Source: an uncultured Desulfobacter sp.
GTDB taxonomy: Bacteria; Desulfobacterota; Desulfobacteria; Desulfobacterales; Desulfobacteraceae
Direction: 5' to 3'
Assembly (NCBI RefSeq): GCF_963677125.1
Contig: NZ_OY781882.1
Location: 752,501 to 816,500 of the forward strand
Length of the DNA: 64,000 nt
The notes under the pieces: model-generated
What the model was told of the DNA's origin: nothing
The model's input: the letters and a program-made list of their open reading frames with translations, nothing else
Database searches by the model: none
Program-made: the position numbers and the translations under genes
In this document: positions 8,656 to 16,897 of the stretch, piece after piece
How the letters are laid out: each line of letters opens with the position of its first letter
Position numbering within the stretch: position 1 is the first letter of the stretch

Positions 8656-10410
8656 TTAAGTCCAGTTTCGAATTTTTTGGTAGTCATTGAGCATAAAATC
8701 CATTTCATCCCTGGTTATGGTGGCCCCTGAGTCTTCAAGCGGGGTGAAAAAACCAGGCGCCAGGGTTTCGTCGCTCGGGGTCATTCCTTCTCTCAGGTTG
8801 AATTTCCGGGCTTTGGCAGCCACGTTTAAAGCGATGGTGGATAGATTCTCTTTGGAGCCGTCTATTCCGGTTGCCGCGGTGATCATTTCTCCGAGCAGTT
8901 CCCAAGGGTACAAATCCCGGTAGAACTTGCACAGGATTAAGGTGTCAAATAAGGTGAGTCGGTCTTCAAAATCAATAAATAGTTTTGCCTTGCCTTTGGT
9001 CTGCTTGGGATCTATCATGCCGGCCAGTTCCGGCTTGTAAAAGGTAGCCCGCAGATGGCATGCGCCACGGTCCGAAGACGCATAAGCCAGGCCCATACCC
9101 TTAAGGACCCTGGGCTCGTAGCCCGCAGGCTCCATGCCTTTGACATGAATGGCCAGCTCTTCCATACCTAATATTTTTGCGGCATGACGTATGCCCTGGG
9201 CCAGGATTCGGCCGATGCCCTCTTCATTGGTCACAATTTTAATTAACAGGTCTTCGATGGCCTGGGCGTCACCAAATTGGATAGGATAATCCGACTTGTT
9301 TTGTTCGTGGGCCATCATGGCAAAGGCGGCCAGATTGCCGGCCGTTATGGTGTCGATTCCTAAGCTGTCACAGATATGATTAAGCCGGACAATATCTTCG
9401 ATTTTCTCTATCATGCACAGACCGCCAAAGGTGTACAAGGTTTCGTACTCCGGCCCCTCGAGCACCAATCCCTTGTGGGGGCCCTGCATTACCTTTGTCA
9501 TCCGGCCGCAGGAGAGATAGCACTTGGCGCATCCATGGGGGGTGACGTCACATTGACTGTGCAGAGCATCTGCCGATATCTTTTCCCAGTGGGGGGCGTA
9601 GCCTTTGGTCCAGTAACGGGTGGGAAACGCACCGGCATTGTTCATGACCTTTACCATCTGGGAGGTGCCCATGGATTTGTAAGCCTGGACCACTGGATGT
9701 TCCTTGGCCTCGGCAGCCATCTCCTTGGCCAGCTGAATAAGCCTTTTTTTATCGAAGACATCCCGTTTTTTATTTCCGGAAAAAACAATGGCCTTAAGGT
9801 TTTTGCTACCCATGACCGTGCCGGTACCGGCACGTCCTGCGCACCGCCACCCATCGTTTTTGATAATTGAGAATTTAACTCCGGCCTCGGCAGCCGGGCC
9901 GATTACGCTGAGTCCGGTTTTCCAGCTTTTGGGATATTTATCCTTAAATTCCGCTTTAACGGCGGACTCAGTTTCAAAGGTGTCTTTGCCACTAAGATGG
10001 CCCGCGTTGTGGAAAAAAGCACCTTCCGGGGTGATTTCCATCAAGGTCGGATGATTTGACTTACCATGGATAACAATGGCATCAAAGCCTGTGGCGGCAA
10101 TGGCTTCAGGTACCTTGCCCCCGGAATAGGACTCGGCATAAAATCCGGTTAAAGGCGATTTGGTAAAGACCCCATACCTGGAACTGCCCCAGGTGGCGGT
10201 GCCGGTTACGGCACCCGTGGCAAAGATCAGCCGGTTTTCCGGAGAAAGGGGATCCACACCCGGCGGGTTCAGCTCCGTCAGCAACCAGGTGGCAAGCCCC
10301 TTACCGCCAAGGAAATTTTTGTAAACCGATTTATCAACGGTCTTGATCTCAACTTTCTGGTTAGACAGATCCACGCAGAGGATTCGATTAAAAAAACCTT
10401 TCATTTCCAC
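8656..10410 (-). CDS. aor: Aldehyde:ferredoxin oxidoreductase (tungsten, AOR family)
   Basis: Oxidises aldehydes to acids with ferredoxin, or in reverse reduces acids, using a tungsten-bispterin site and one [4Fe-4S] cluster; cytoplasmic, oxygen-sensitive. At 584 residues it has the full three-domain AOR layout: the N-terminal pterin domain (FFNRILCVDLSNQKV, NFLGGKGLATWLL, PLSPENRL), the RAGTGTVMGSKNLKAIV cofactor motif, the cluster ligands CAKCYLSC near residue 295 and the distal Cys in LILCKFYR. An in-frame ATG two codons later (MKGFF) is an equally good start. It stands alone on the minus strand, convergent to the ABC operon. Substrate not deducible. The call to AOR family is secure. Confidence 0.93.
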   Translation of the reverse strand: MEMKGFFNRILCVDLSNQKVEIKTVDKSVYKNFLGGKGLATWLLTELNPPGVDPLSPENRLIFATGAVTGTATWGSSRYGVFTKSPLTGFYAESYSGGKVPEAIAATGFDAIVIHGKSNHPTLMEITPEGAFFHNAGHLSGKDTFETESAVKAEFKDKYPKSWKTGLSVIGPAAEAGVKFSIIKNDGWRCAGRAGTGTVMGSKNLKAIVFSGNKKRDVFDKKRLIQLAKEMAAEAKEHPVVQAYKSMGTSQMVKVMNNAGAFPTRYWTKGYAPHWEKISADALHSQCDVTPHGCAKCYLSCGRMTKVMQGPHKGLVLEGPEYETLYTFGGLCMIEKIEDIVRLNHICDSLGIDTITAGNLAAFAMMAHEQNKSDYPIQFGDAQAIEDLLIKIVTNEEGIGRILAQGIRHAAKILGMEELAIHVKGMEPAGYEPRVLKGMGLAYASSDRGACHLRATFYKPELAGMIDPKQTKGKAKLFIDFEDRLTLFDTLILCKFYRDLYPWELLGEMITAATGIDGSKENLSTIALNVAAKARKFNLREGMTPSDETLAPGFFTPLEDSGATITRDEMDFMLNDYQKIRNWT

Positions 10411-10427
10411 CTTCTTTTATTTTTTTA

Positions 10428-10520
10428 TATGAAAGTCTGTGTAAACTACAGAGATCTTTCAATCTTTGTTGTGGGCTATGCCTGGCAGTTGATATGTCAG
10501 GTCAGCCCGTGGCTGTTATA
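10428..10520 (+). repeat. Dispersed hairpin repeat, tandem unit 1
   Basis: Unit of about 93 bp in reverse orientation. GAAAG...CTTTC (10431-10460) forms one potential hairpin. A TTTGTTGT block follows, then GGGCT (10473-10477) pairs with AGCCC (10504-10508) with inner CCTG/CAGG. It ends with CGTGGCTGTTATA, which runs into the next unit. It lies just upstream of the AOR start, so it may be in the AOR leader. Confidence 0.75.
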
Positions 10521-10612
10521 TGAAAGACTGGGTCAGTCACTCCGATCTTTCAAACTTTGTTGTGGGCCGAGGCCTGGGCGCTGATAGACCAAGTCGGCCC
10601 ATGACAGTTATT
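10521..10612 (+). repeat. Dispersed hairpin repeat, tandem unit 2
   Basis: Second, directly adjoining copy: GAAAGACTG, GATCTTTCAA, TTTGTTGT, then GGGCCGA (10564-10570) pairing with TCGGCCC (10594-10600), then ATGACAGTTAT. The outer stem has different base pairs from unit 1 but stays fully paired. Confidence 0.75.
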
Positions 10613-10689
10613 TAAAAATCTACCTTTTATATTAATTTTTTATTCATATATAGCATAAGTTTTGTTTTTTATAAAAATGTTAAATAACT

Positions 10690-10765
10690 AATTGAATTTA
10701 TAGATATTGTTGTCGTATTTTGAGCCTGGGTAGTTGATGCGCCAGGCCTGTCCATGGCCCTTACT
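10690..10765 (+). repeat. Degenerate third copy of the hairpin repeat
   Basis: TTGTTGTCGTAT, AGCCTGGGTAGTTGATG, CGCCAGGCCTGT and CCATGGCCC follow the order of the full units, but the outer stem is lost. Together with units 1 and 2 it makes up much of the 580-bp gap before the diguanylate cyclase. The remaining sequence (10766-10990) holds no gene I can support. Confidence 0.45.
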
Positions 10766-10990
10766 CGCCAAAGCGGATAAGAAAACGCTTTTTGGGTTCA
10801 ATCCGCAGTGGGTGCTAACGGATTCCCTTCCCCCTTTCTCGGCTATGCAGGCCGGATTATTTTCTGGAAATAATCCGATCATAACTGTACATTAAAAAAG
10901 AATGTGAGCCAACTTGCCCCAAAAAAAGAGATTTAACCAAAGCGAAATAATCATGGATGTCGCCTGATCGTAAACTTTGAGGGATTCTCA

Positions 10991-12712
10991 ATGCCTTTAA
11001 TCAAAGAGGATAATATAGGGATAATCAGCTTTATCAGTTCAACGATTCTTGTTGTCCTGTTGACATCTATTCTCGGCGGCATTTTCATTCGTGATCAGCA
11101 CCGTCATTTTCAACAAGATTTACAAAAGGTAGGGATCAATTTTTTTAAGATGCAAAAAGAACGGCTTCGATCAGAGGTCGATATGCAGATTAGAAGTATC
11201 AATGCCTGGCACGAAAGTGCCAGACAAAGATTGAAGACCACCATTAAAGCCCGCACGTATGAGGCCTATGCCGTTGCTGAAAATCTCTTTGAACAGAACA
11301 AAGAGAAAAGACCCGAGGAAATTCAGGCGATCATTAGGGAAGCCATCAGACCTATCAGGTTTAATGACGGTCGCGGCTATTTTTTTATCCGAGACACCCG
11401 GGGCCCTTTTGTCCTCTACCCACCAAATCCTAAAATAGAAGGGCCACATGTCAAATTGTTTCCCCATCAGAACAGAAAAGAACTTTTCCAAAGAATCAAC
11501 ACACTGCTCTTTACAAAAGGCGAGGGGTTTATCGACTATCAATGGCCCAAACCTGGGGGCAGAGAACATGAACTTTTTGAAAAAATGACCTTTGTAAAAT
11601 ATTTTAAGCCTTTTGGGTGGAGTCTTGGTACAGGTGAATATCTTGTTAATTTTGAATCATTAGTGCAAAAATCCATAATAGACACGCTTAACAGTATTAT
11701 TCCATCTGATATCGCTCCAGAATACATTTTTATTTACCAACTCCATAACATGAATGGCGGCAATGAATTTGCCACAATGTTGGTCAATCCAAACCGTCCT
11801 GATCTTATTGGTAAGAAAATTTCCGATAACTATACGGACATAAAAGGCAAAATGTTCCGCAAAGAAATGGTTCAAGGTATCCGTGACACCGGTGAGGCCT
11901 TTGTCTCGTACTGGTATAAAAACCCGGGTTCTGAAGAACCTGGCTCGAAATTGAGCTATTTTAAATATTATCCGGCATGGAAATGGATTGTGGCAAAAGG
12001 CATATCCCTTGACGATATGAATAAACGCATCACTTCATTGCAAAAAAATCTTAACCAGGAGACAAAGAGGACGATTCGTAATTTTATATATTTTATCCTT
12101 ATATCCACAGTTTGTTTTCTGGTTCTTGGTTACATTTTTTCCAAAGGCATACATAGAATCTTTTTGGGGTACAAGGCAATACAGGAAGCGCAGCAGCACG
12201 AATTGGAACAAGTGAATGCCCAATTAAAAATTCAATCTATAACCGATACGTTAACGTCTTTGTTCAATAAGGGATATTTCAACGACCATCTCGAAATCGA
12301 AATTGCCCGTTCCTTACGTCATGGTTCTGCGCTTTCCCTTGTTGTTTTCGATATTGATAAATTCAAACAGATTAATGATCGTTTCGGCCATCTTGCCGGA
12401 GACGATGTTCTTAAAAAGTTAGCCCTTCTTTGTCAAAATAATATTCGTGCGTCTGACATCTTTGCGCGTTGGGGCGGCGAGGAGTTTGTCGTTCTTTCGC
12501 CTGAGAGCGACAAGAACAGAACGATTGTTTTTGCAGAGAAATTACGAAGGTTGATTGAGGAATATTCTTTCTCGATCCCATTGCAAGTAACTTGCAGTTT
12601 CGGCGTTACGGAATATAGAGAAGGAGAAAGTGTAGATTCTTTCATACATAGAGCAGACCAAGCGCTTTACACTGCAAAAGAAGAAGGCAGAAATAAGGTC
12701 GTTTTTCGGTAA
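10991..12712 (+). CDS. Membrane diguanylate cyclase with periplasmic Cache sensor
   Basis: Makes cyclic di-GMP in response to an outside ligand. Residues about 13-36 form the first membrane helix. A long periplasmic region of two Cache_2-like parts follows (RGYFFIRDTRGPFVLYPP and FGWSLGTGEYL in the first, FATMLVNPNRPDLIGK and YYPAWKWIVAKGI in the second). A second helix lies near 355-380, then a short coiled coil, then GGDEF from about 415. The active-site motif is GGEEF at residues 495-499. RASD lies five residues before it, which is the RxxD inhibitory site, so product inhibition is likely. The start sits behind TTTGAGGGATTCTCA. Ligand unknown; the HD-GYP protein at 51.8 kb is a possible antagonist. 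Confidence 0.92.
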   Translation: MPLIKEDNIGIISFISSTILVVLLTSILGGIFIRDQHRHFQQDLQKVGINFFKMQKERLRSEVDMQIRSINAWHESARQRLKTTIKARTYEAYAVAENLFEQNKEKRPEEIQAIIREAIRPIRFNDGRGYFFIRDTRGPFVLYPPNPKIEGPHVKLFPHQNRKELFQRINTLLFTKGEGFIDYQWPKPGGREHELFEKMTFVKYFKPFGWSLGTGEYLVNFESLVQKSIIDTLNSIIPSDIAPEYIFIYQLHNMNGGNEFATMLVNPNRPDLIGKKISDNYTDIKGKMFRKEMVQGIRDTGEAFVSYWYKNPGSEEPGSKLSYFKYYPAWKWIVAKGISLDDMNKRITSLQKNLNQETKRTIRNFIYFILISTVCFLVLGYIFSKGIHRIFLGYKAIQEAQQHELEQVNAQLKIQSITDTLTSLFNKGYFNDHLEIEIARSLRHGSALSLVVFDIDKFKQINDRFGHLAGDDVLKKLALLCQNNIRASDIFARWGGEEFVVLSPESDKNRTIVFAEKLRRLIEEYSFSIPLQVTCSFGVTEYREGESVDSFIHRADQALYTAKEEGRNKVVFR

Positions 12713-12813
12713 TGAAGGCCAGACTATTTATCTCATTTTTCGGTTGGTAAAAGTTCAGAATTTCTTTGTATAGGCCGATAATACATAGAAACACCAAACA
12801 GGGAGAATGGAAC

Positions 12814-13347
12814 ATGACAAATGTGTCTGGCGGTATAAATTCCTTTACTGGGATGGATTTTACATTATTTCAGTCACGCAACAGGGTTGCAGAAAATAAT
12901 TCGGTTTCAAACGTATCAATGGAGACTGAAATTATTCAATTCAGCCTGGAAGTCAGAACAGGTACCCAGCAAAACATTGGTACCCAGGATGCGCTTGCTC
13001 GGTTTAACCAGCTTGATCCGGAGCTGAAATCATCTTTGACATATAACGGTAAACCCATTGCCGAATTGTCCCCCGAGCAGGCTGGAGAGCTTGTCAGTGA
13101 AGACGGATATTTTGGCGTGGATCAGACATCCCAACGCATTGCTGATTTCGTCATAATGGGTGCCGGTGATGATATGGAGCGGTTGAAAGCCGGTCGGGAA
13201 GGTGTCCTTCAAGGGTTTAAGCAAGCTGAAGAAGCCTGGGGAAGCAAATTACCGGAAATATCATATGAAACTCTGGCAAAAACCTTGGAAACCATTGACG
13301 AAAAAATCCGGGAGAATGGCGGCTCAGTTGTTGATTTGAGTATTTGA
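12814..13347 (+). CDS. Uncharacterised helical protein, DUF5610-like
   Basis: I prefer the ATG at 12814 because GGGAGA lies 7 bp in front of it; an in-frame ATG at 12766 has none. The 177 residues start with a low-complexity, flagellin- or hook-like polar N-terminus (MTNVSGGINSFTG). They go on to a helical part with LSPEQAGELVSEDGYFGVDQ, which resembles the SPE(A)...DRIV-type region of DUF5610 proteins, often mislabelled hydrogenase-4 component G. No signal peptide or membrane helix. It follows the diguanylate cyclase by 101 bp, so co-expression is possible. Function unknown. Confidence 0.65.
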   Translation: MTNVSGGINSFTGMDFTLFQSRNRVAENNSVSNVSMETEIIQFSLEVRTGTQQNIGTQDALARFNQLDPELKSSLTYNGKPIAELSPEQAGELVSEDGYFGVDQTSQRIADFVIMGAGDDMERLKAGREGVLQGFKQAEEAWGSKLPEISYETLAKTLETIDEKIRENGGSVVDLSI

Positions 13348-13382
13348 GCATTAAAAATTGTATAAAATGATGGATTGAAGAG

Positions 13383-13426
13383 ATGCCAAGCCCTCACCCT
13401 GATACGTCCGAATCAAGGCCTGGCAT
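13383..13426. terminator. Possible bidirectional terminator hairpin
   Basis: ATGCCAAGCC pairs with GGCCTGGCAT (one internal mismatch) across a 24-nt loop, between the plus-strand gene ending at 13347 and the minus-strand aguB ending at 13433. No T run, so only a candidate. Confidence 0.35.
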
Positions 13427-13432
13427 ATTCAA

Positions 13433-14311
13433 TCACGTCAAATTTGCGTTACCGTCAAGCGACCCAATCGTTGCGTAAGCACCCGGACGTCGGTCCCGGA
13501 ACAGCCCCCAGCCCGCTCGCATGTTTTCAATTTCTTTGAAATCAAAAGAGACAATTTTGATCTCTTCGGTTTCACGGTCACATTGGGCAAGTATATCTCC
13601 GGTGTTGCCGGTGATAAACGAGGTGCCGTAAAAGGTAACTTCAACACTTCGGTCCGTTTCCGTGCCGATGCGGTTTGATGCACACACCGGCATCACGTTG
13701 GCCGCTGAGTGGCCTTGCATGGTTCGTTGCCAGTGGGGTTGTGAATCGTATCCGGGCATTTTGGGTTCAGACCCGATGGCCGTTGGATACAGCAAGATAT
13801 CCGCCCCCATCAGCGCCATGCTGCGGGCGGTTTCCGGAAACCACTGGTCCCAGCAGATGCCAACCCCCACTTTACCAAACCGGGTACTCCACACCTTGAA
13901 ACCGGTGTCGCCCGGGCTGAAATAATATTTTTCTTCATAGCCCGGGCCCTGAGGAATGTGGGTTTTGCGGTAGATCCCCATGACGGAGCCGTCGGCATCA
14001 ATCATGGCCACACTGTTGAAATAGGCCTGGTTGGCCCGTTCGAAAAAGCTGATGGGCAGAACCACGCCAAGTTCTTTGGCCAAGCGGCTGAACCGTTTGA
14101 TCAGATCACTGTCATCCGCGTTTTGGGCCAGGGAAAAATAGCTGAAATCCTGCACTTTGCAAAAATAGGGACCTGAAAATAACTCCTGGAGCAGGATGAT
14201 GTTTGCGCCTTGGCCGGCCGCATCCCGTACAATCGCTTCCGCCTTTTTTACATTCGTTTTATAGGTGTTGCTGCAGGCCATCTGGGTGACTGCAACCTTT
14301 ACTTTTTCCAT
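13433..14311 (-). CDS. aguB: N-carbamoylputrescine amidase
   Basis: Nitrilase-superfamily enzyme that splits N-carbamoylputrescine into putrescine, CO2 and ammonia, the second step from agmatine. The Glu-Lys-Cys triad is visible: E43 in LLQELFSG, Lys in YRKTHIPQGPGYEEK and Cys in GVGICWDQWFPE. The QGPGYEEKYYFSPGDTGF stretch is characteristic of AguB rather than of other nitrilases. At 292 residues it is family length. GGAAGG precedes the start. Last gene of the polyamine operon, 11 bp after aguA. Confidence 0.95.
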   Translation of the reverse strand: MEKVKVAVTQMACSNTYKTNVKKAEAIVRDAAGQGANIILLQELFSGPYFCKVQDFSYFSLAQNADDSDLIKRFSRLAKELGVVLPISFFERANQAYFNSVAMIDADGSVMGIYRKTHIPQGPGYEEKYYFSPGDTGFKVWSTRFGKVGVGICWDQWFPETARSMALMGADILLYPTAIGSEPKMPGYDSQPHWQRTMQGHSAANVMPVCASNRIGTETDRSVEVTFYGTSFITGNTGDILAQCDRETEEIKIVSFDFKEIENMRAGWGLFRDRRPGAYATIGSLDGNANLT

Positions 14312-14322
14312 GTTCCCTTCCT

Positions 14323-15429
14323 TTAAAATGCCGGCAGGGCAGTGCCCGAAGGCTGCTGCTGGGTGATACAGTGTATCCCGCCGCCGCCGGCAAAAATTGG
14401 CAGACTCGGTATCTGGATAACGGTGCGGTCCGGGAAAATTGACTGCATCATCTCTTTTGCCTGGTCGTCTGCCGGATCATTAAATGCAGACATGATAATG
14501 GCACCGTTGGGCATATAAAAATTAATATATGAGAGATCCATACGCTCCCCGTTCCATTTTTGGGGGATCGGCTGGGGAATATCCATGATTTCGATTGCAT
14601 TGCCTGCGGCATCAACAACGCCGGTAAGTCTTTGTCTGGCATCCCGGGTCACGGCAAAATTAGGGTCATCCGGATCAATGCAGTTGTTTAACAAAATCAG
14701 TCCCGGGCGCGCAAAGGTAGCCAGGATATCCACATGGCCTGTGGTTTCATCCCCGTCAAGGCCGTTGGCCAGCCACAACACTTTATCAATGCCCAGGTAG
14801 GTCTTAAAAAAGGCTTCGAAATCAGCTTTTGTGAATCCCACGTTGCGTTTGGGATCCAGCAAACATTGCTCTGTTGTGATCAGTGTACCCTGGCCGTCTA
14901 CATGAATCGAACCGCCTTCCAGGATAAAAGGGGCGGTGTACCGCCGCATGGACAGGTGGCGCAAAATGTCGATGGCCATGCCCTCATCGCAGGGGCCTGT
15001 GATGGGGTAGTGGCCCCATCCGGTAAAGACCCAGTCGATCCCGGCCACGTTGCCTTTTTCATCCCTCACAAAGGTGGGCGCACTGTCCCTGGCCCAGGAG
15101 TCAAAGCAAGTGGCATCAACCAGGGTGACGCAATTGCCTAACAGGTTTTGAGCTTCAGAACGCTGTTCCGGATTGACCAGCATATATACCGGTTCAAAAT
15201 CGGCAATGGCCCGGGCCACCTTTGCATAGGTTTGTTTGGCTTCTTGCAGCACGCCCTTGAAACACTCTTCGGAACAGGGCCATACCATCCAGCAGGCATC
15301 ATGATTCTCCCATTCAGCCGGCATGGTCAGCCCGTCACTTTGGGGGGTGCGCACAGGGATTGAGAAAAAACCGTTTGCCGGGGGACCGGCCAATGGATGG
15401 TCCCCCTGAATCTGTATTAATTTAGTCAT
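14323..15429 (-). CDS. aguA: Agmatine deiminase
   Basis: Hydrolyses agmatine to N-carbamoylputrescine and ammonia, feeding aguB. Guanidine-group-modifying family: PAEWENHDACWMVWP near the N-terminus, FILEGGSIHVDGQGT, GLDGDETTGHVD, and the catalytic cysteine C354 in GGGGIHCITQQQP at the C-terminus. 368 residues is the normal size. The ribosome site is weak (AT-rich upstream), so translation may depend on coupling to the preceding patD, whose stop is 25 bp upstream. Part of the minus-strand polyamine operon. Confidence 0.95.
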   Translation of the reverse strand: MTKLIQIQGDHPLAGPPANGFFSIPVRTPQSDGLTMPAEWENHDACWMVWPCSEECFKGVLQEAKQTYAKVARAIADFEPVYMLVNPEQRSEAQNLLGNCVTLVDATCFDSWARDSAPTFVRDEKGNVAGIDWVFTGWGHYPITGPCDEGMAIDILRHLSMRRYTAPFILEGGSIHVDGQGTLITTEQCLLDPKRNVGFTKADFEAFFKTYLGIDKVLWLANGLDGDETTGHVDILATFARPGLILLNNCIDPDDPNFAVTRDARQRLTGVVDAAGNAIEIMDIPQPIPQKWNGERMDLSYINFYMPNGAIIMSAFNDPADDQAKEMMQSIFPDRTVIQIPSLPIFAGGGGIHCITQQQPSGTALPAF

Positions 15430-15454
15430 TTATATACTTGTATTTTGATCTTTA

Positions 15455-16873
15455 TTAAACCGTAGTGTTGATCATTACATGTTTGGTAACCAGATAATCG
15501 CCAACAGCTTCAGCAGACAGATCTTTGCCGAAACCGGACTGTTTGAACCCGCCATGGGGTGCTTCGGAAACCAGGGGCAGATGGTCGTTCACCCACACGC
15601 ATCCAAACTCCAGGGCCTTTGTCACGCGCATGGAACGTGCCACGTCATGGGTAAATACAGAAGATGCCAGGCCAAATACCGTGTCATTGGCCATGGCCAG
15701 GGCGTCTGATTCATCTCTAAAGGTCTGGATGGTAACGACAGGTCCGAATACCTCTTTTTGCACGATTTCAGAATTCTGTGCAACATTATTAATGACCGTG
15801 GGGGCATAAAAATAACCCGGACCGTCAAGGATTTTTCCACCGCACAGAATGCCGGCACCCGAAGCTTTGGCACGCTGTACAAACCCGTCCACAGATTCCA
15901 TATGGGATTTGGAGATCATGGAACCCATCATGGTTTCGCCGGCAAAGGGATTGCCCACCTTGACGGCTTTCATGGCCGCCACAAGGGCCTCTGTGACCTT
16001 ATCCACGATAGATTCATGGCAGATGACCCGGGTGGCTGCAGTGCAGTCCTGGCCGGAGTTGCAAAAGGCACCTAGGGAAACCTTTTCTGCTACAAGCTCG
16101 GGTTTGGCATCTTCAAAGACTACCACCGGGGCTTTACCGCCCAGTTCCAGGTGAACCCGCTTGATGGATTCGGCGGAGCTTTGCATAATGGCGGCACCCG
16201 TGCTGGTGGCACCGGTCACTGAAATCATGCGGATATCCTTGTGGCTGACAATGGCAGGTCCGACGTCGCCGGTGAGCACATTGACAACGCCGTCGGGAAT
16301 CCCTGCCTTCCGGCACAGTTCTCCCAACATCAGCGAGGTCCGCGGGGTCAACGACGCAGGTTTTAACACGGTGGTGCACCCGGCGGCCAGGGCCGGACCA
16401 ATCTTCCAGATGGCCATGAGCAAGGGATAGTTCCAGGGGGCGATCTGGCCCACCACGCCCACGGGTTCCCGGCGGTAGATGGTGGTGTACCCCTGGGTAT
16501 ATTCTCCGGCATGATGGCCGCTGGTGTCCCGGGCGCTGCCGGCAAAAAAGCGCATATTATCTATGCAGAAGGGCAGATCCCCGCCCAGGCTCAAAAATTC
16601 ATAAGGTTTGCCGGAATCTTCGCTTTCGATTTTGGCCAGTTCTTCAATGTTGGCCTCCATCAGATCCGCCAGCTTCCACATGCACTTGCTGCGGTCCCTG
16701 GGTGGCATGGTGCTCCATTCCGGAAAGGCCGCCTTGGCTGCGGCTACGGCGTTGTCCACATCGGCAGCACCTGCTTTAGCCACCTGGGCAATGACTTCTC
16801 CTGTTGCCGGATTTTCCACATCCAGAACACCCTCGGTACCGTCACACCATTTTCCATTAATCCATAGTTTCAT
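15455..16873 (-). CDS. patD: 4-aminobutyraldehyde (aminobutyraldehyde) dehydrogenase
   Basis: NAD-dependent aldehyde dehydrogenase that oxidises 4-aminobutanal, made by PatA, to 4-aminobutyrate. The 472 residues carry the catalytic Cys in NSGQDCTAATRV and the general-base Glu in LELGGKAPVVVF; the DCTAATR form matches E. coli PatD (YdcW). NAD-site motif WNYPLLMAIWKIGPALAAG is intact. AAGGAG precedes the start. It sits between patA and aguA, which fixes the role better than sequence alone; a betaine-aldehyde dehydrogenase is the main alternative. Confidence 0.92.
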   Translation of the reverse strand: MKLWINGKWCDGTEGVLDVENPATGEVIAQVAKAGAADVDNAVAAAKAAFPEWSTMPPRDRSKCMWKLADLMEANIEELAKIESEDSGKPYEFLSLGGDLPFCIDNMRFFAGSARDTSGHHAGEYTQGYTTIYRREPVGVVGQIAPWNYPLLMAIWKIGPALAAGCTTVLKPASLTPRTSLMLGELCRKAGIPDGVVNVLTGDVGPAIVSHKDIRMISVTGATSTGAAIMQSSAESIKRVHLELGGKAPVVVFEDAKPELVAEKVSLGAFCNSGQDCTAATRVICHESIVDKVTEALVAAMKAVKVGNPFAGETMMGSMISKSHMESVDGFVQRAKASGAGILCGGKILDGPGYFYAPTVINNVAQNSEIVQKEVFGPVVTIQTFRDESDALAMANDTVFGLASSVFTHDVARSMRVTKALEFGCVWVNDHLPLVSEAPHGGFKQSGFGKDLSAEAVGDYLVTKHVMINTTV

Positions 16874-16897
16874 ATTGTTCTCCTTGTTTATGGCTTA

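Noticed and set aside
10688..10882. 64-codon minus-strand frame
   Set aside because: It runs through a degenerate copy of the intergenic repeat and has no ribosome site.
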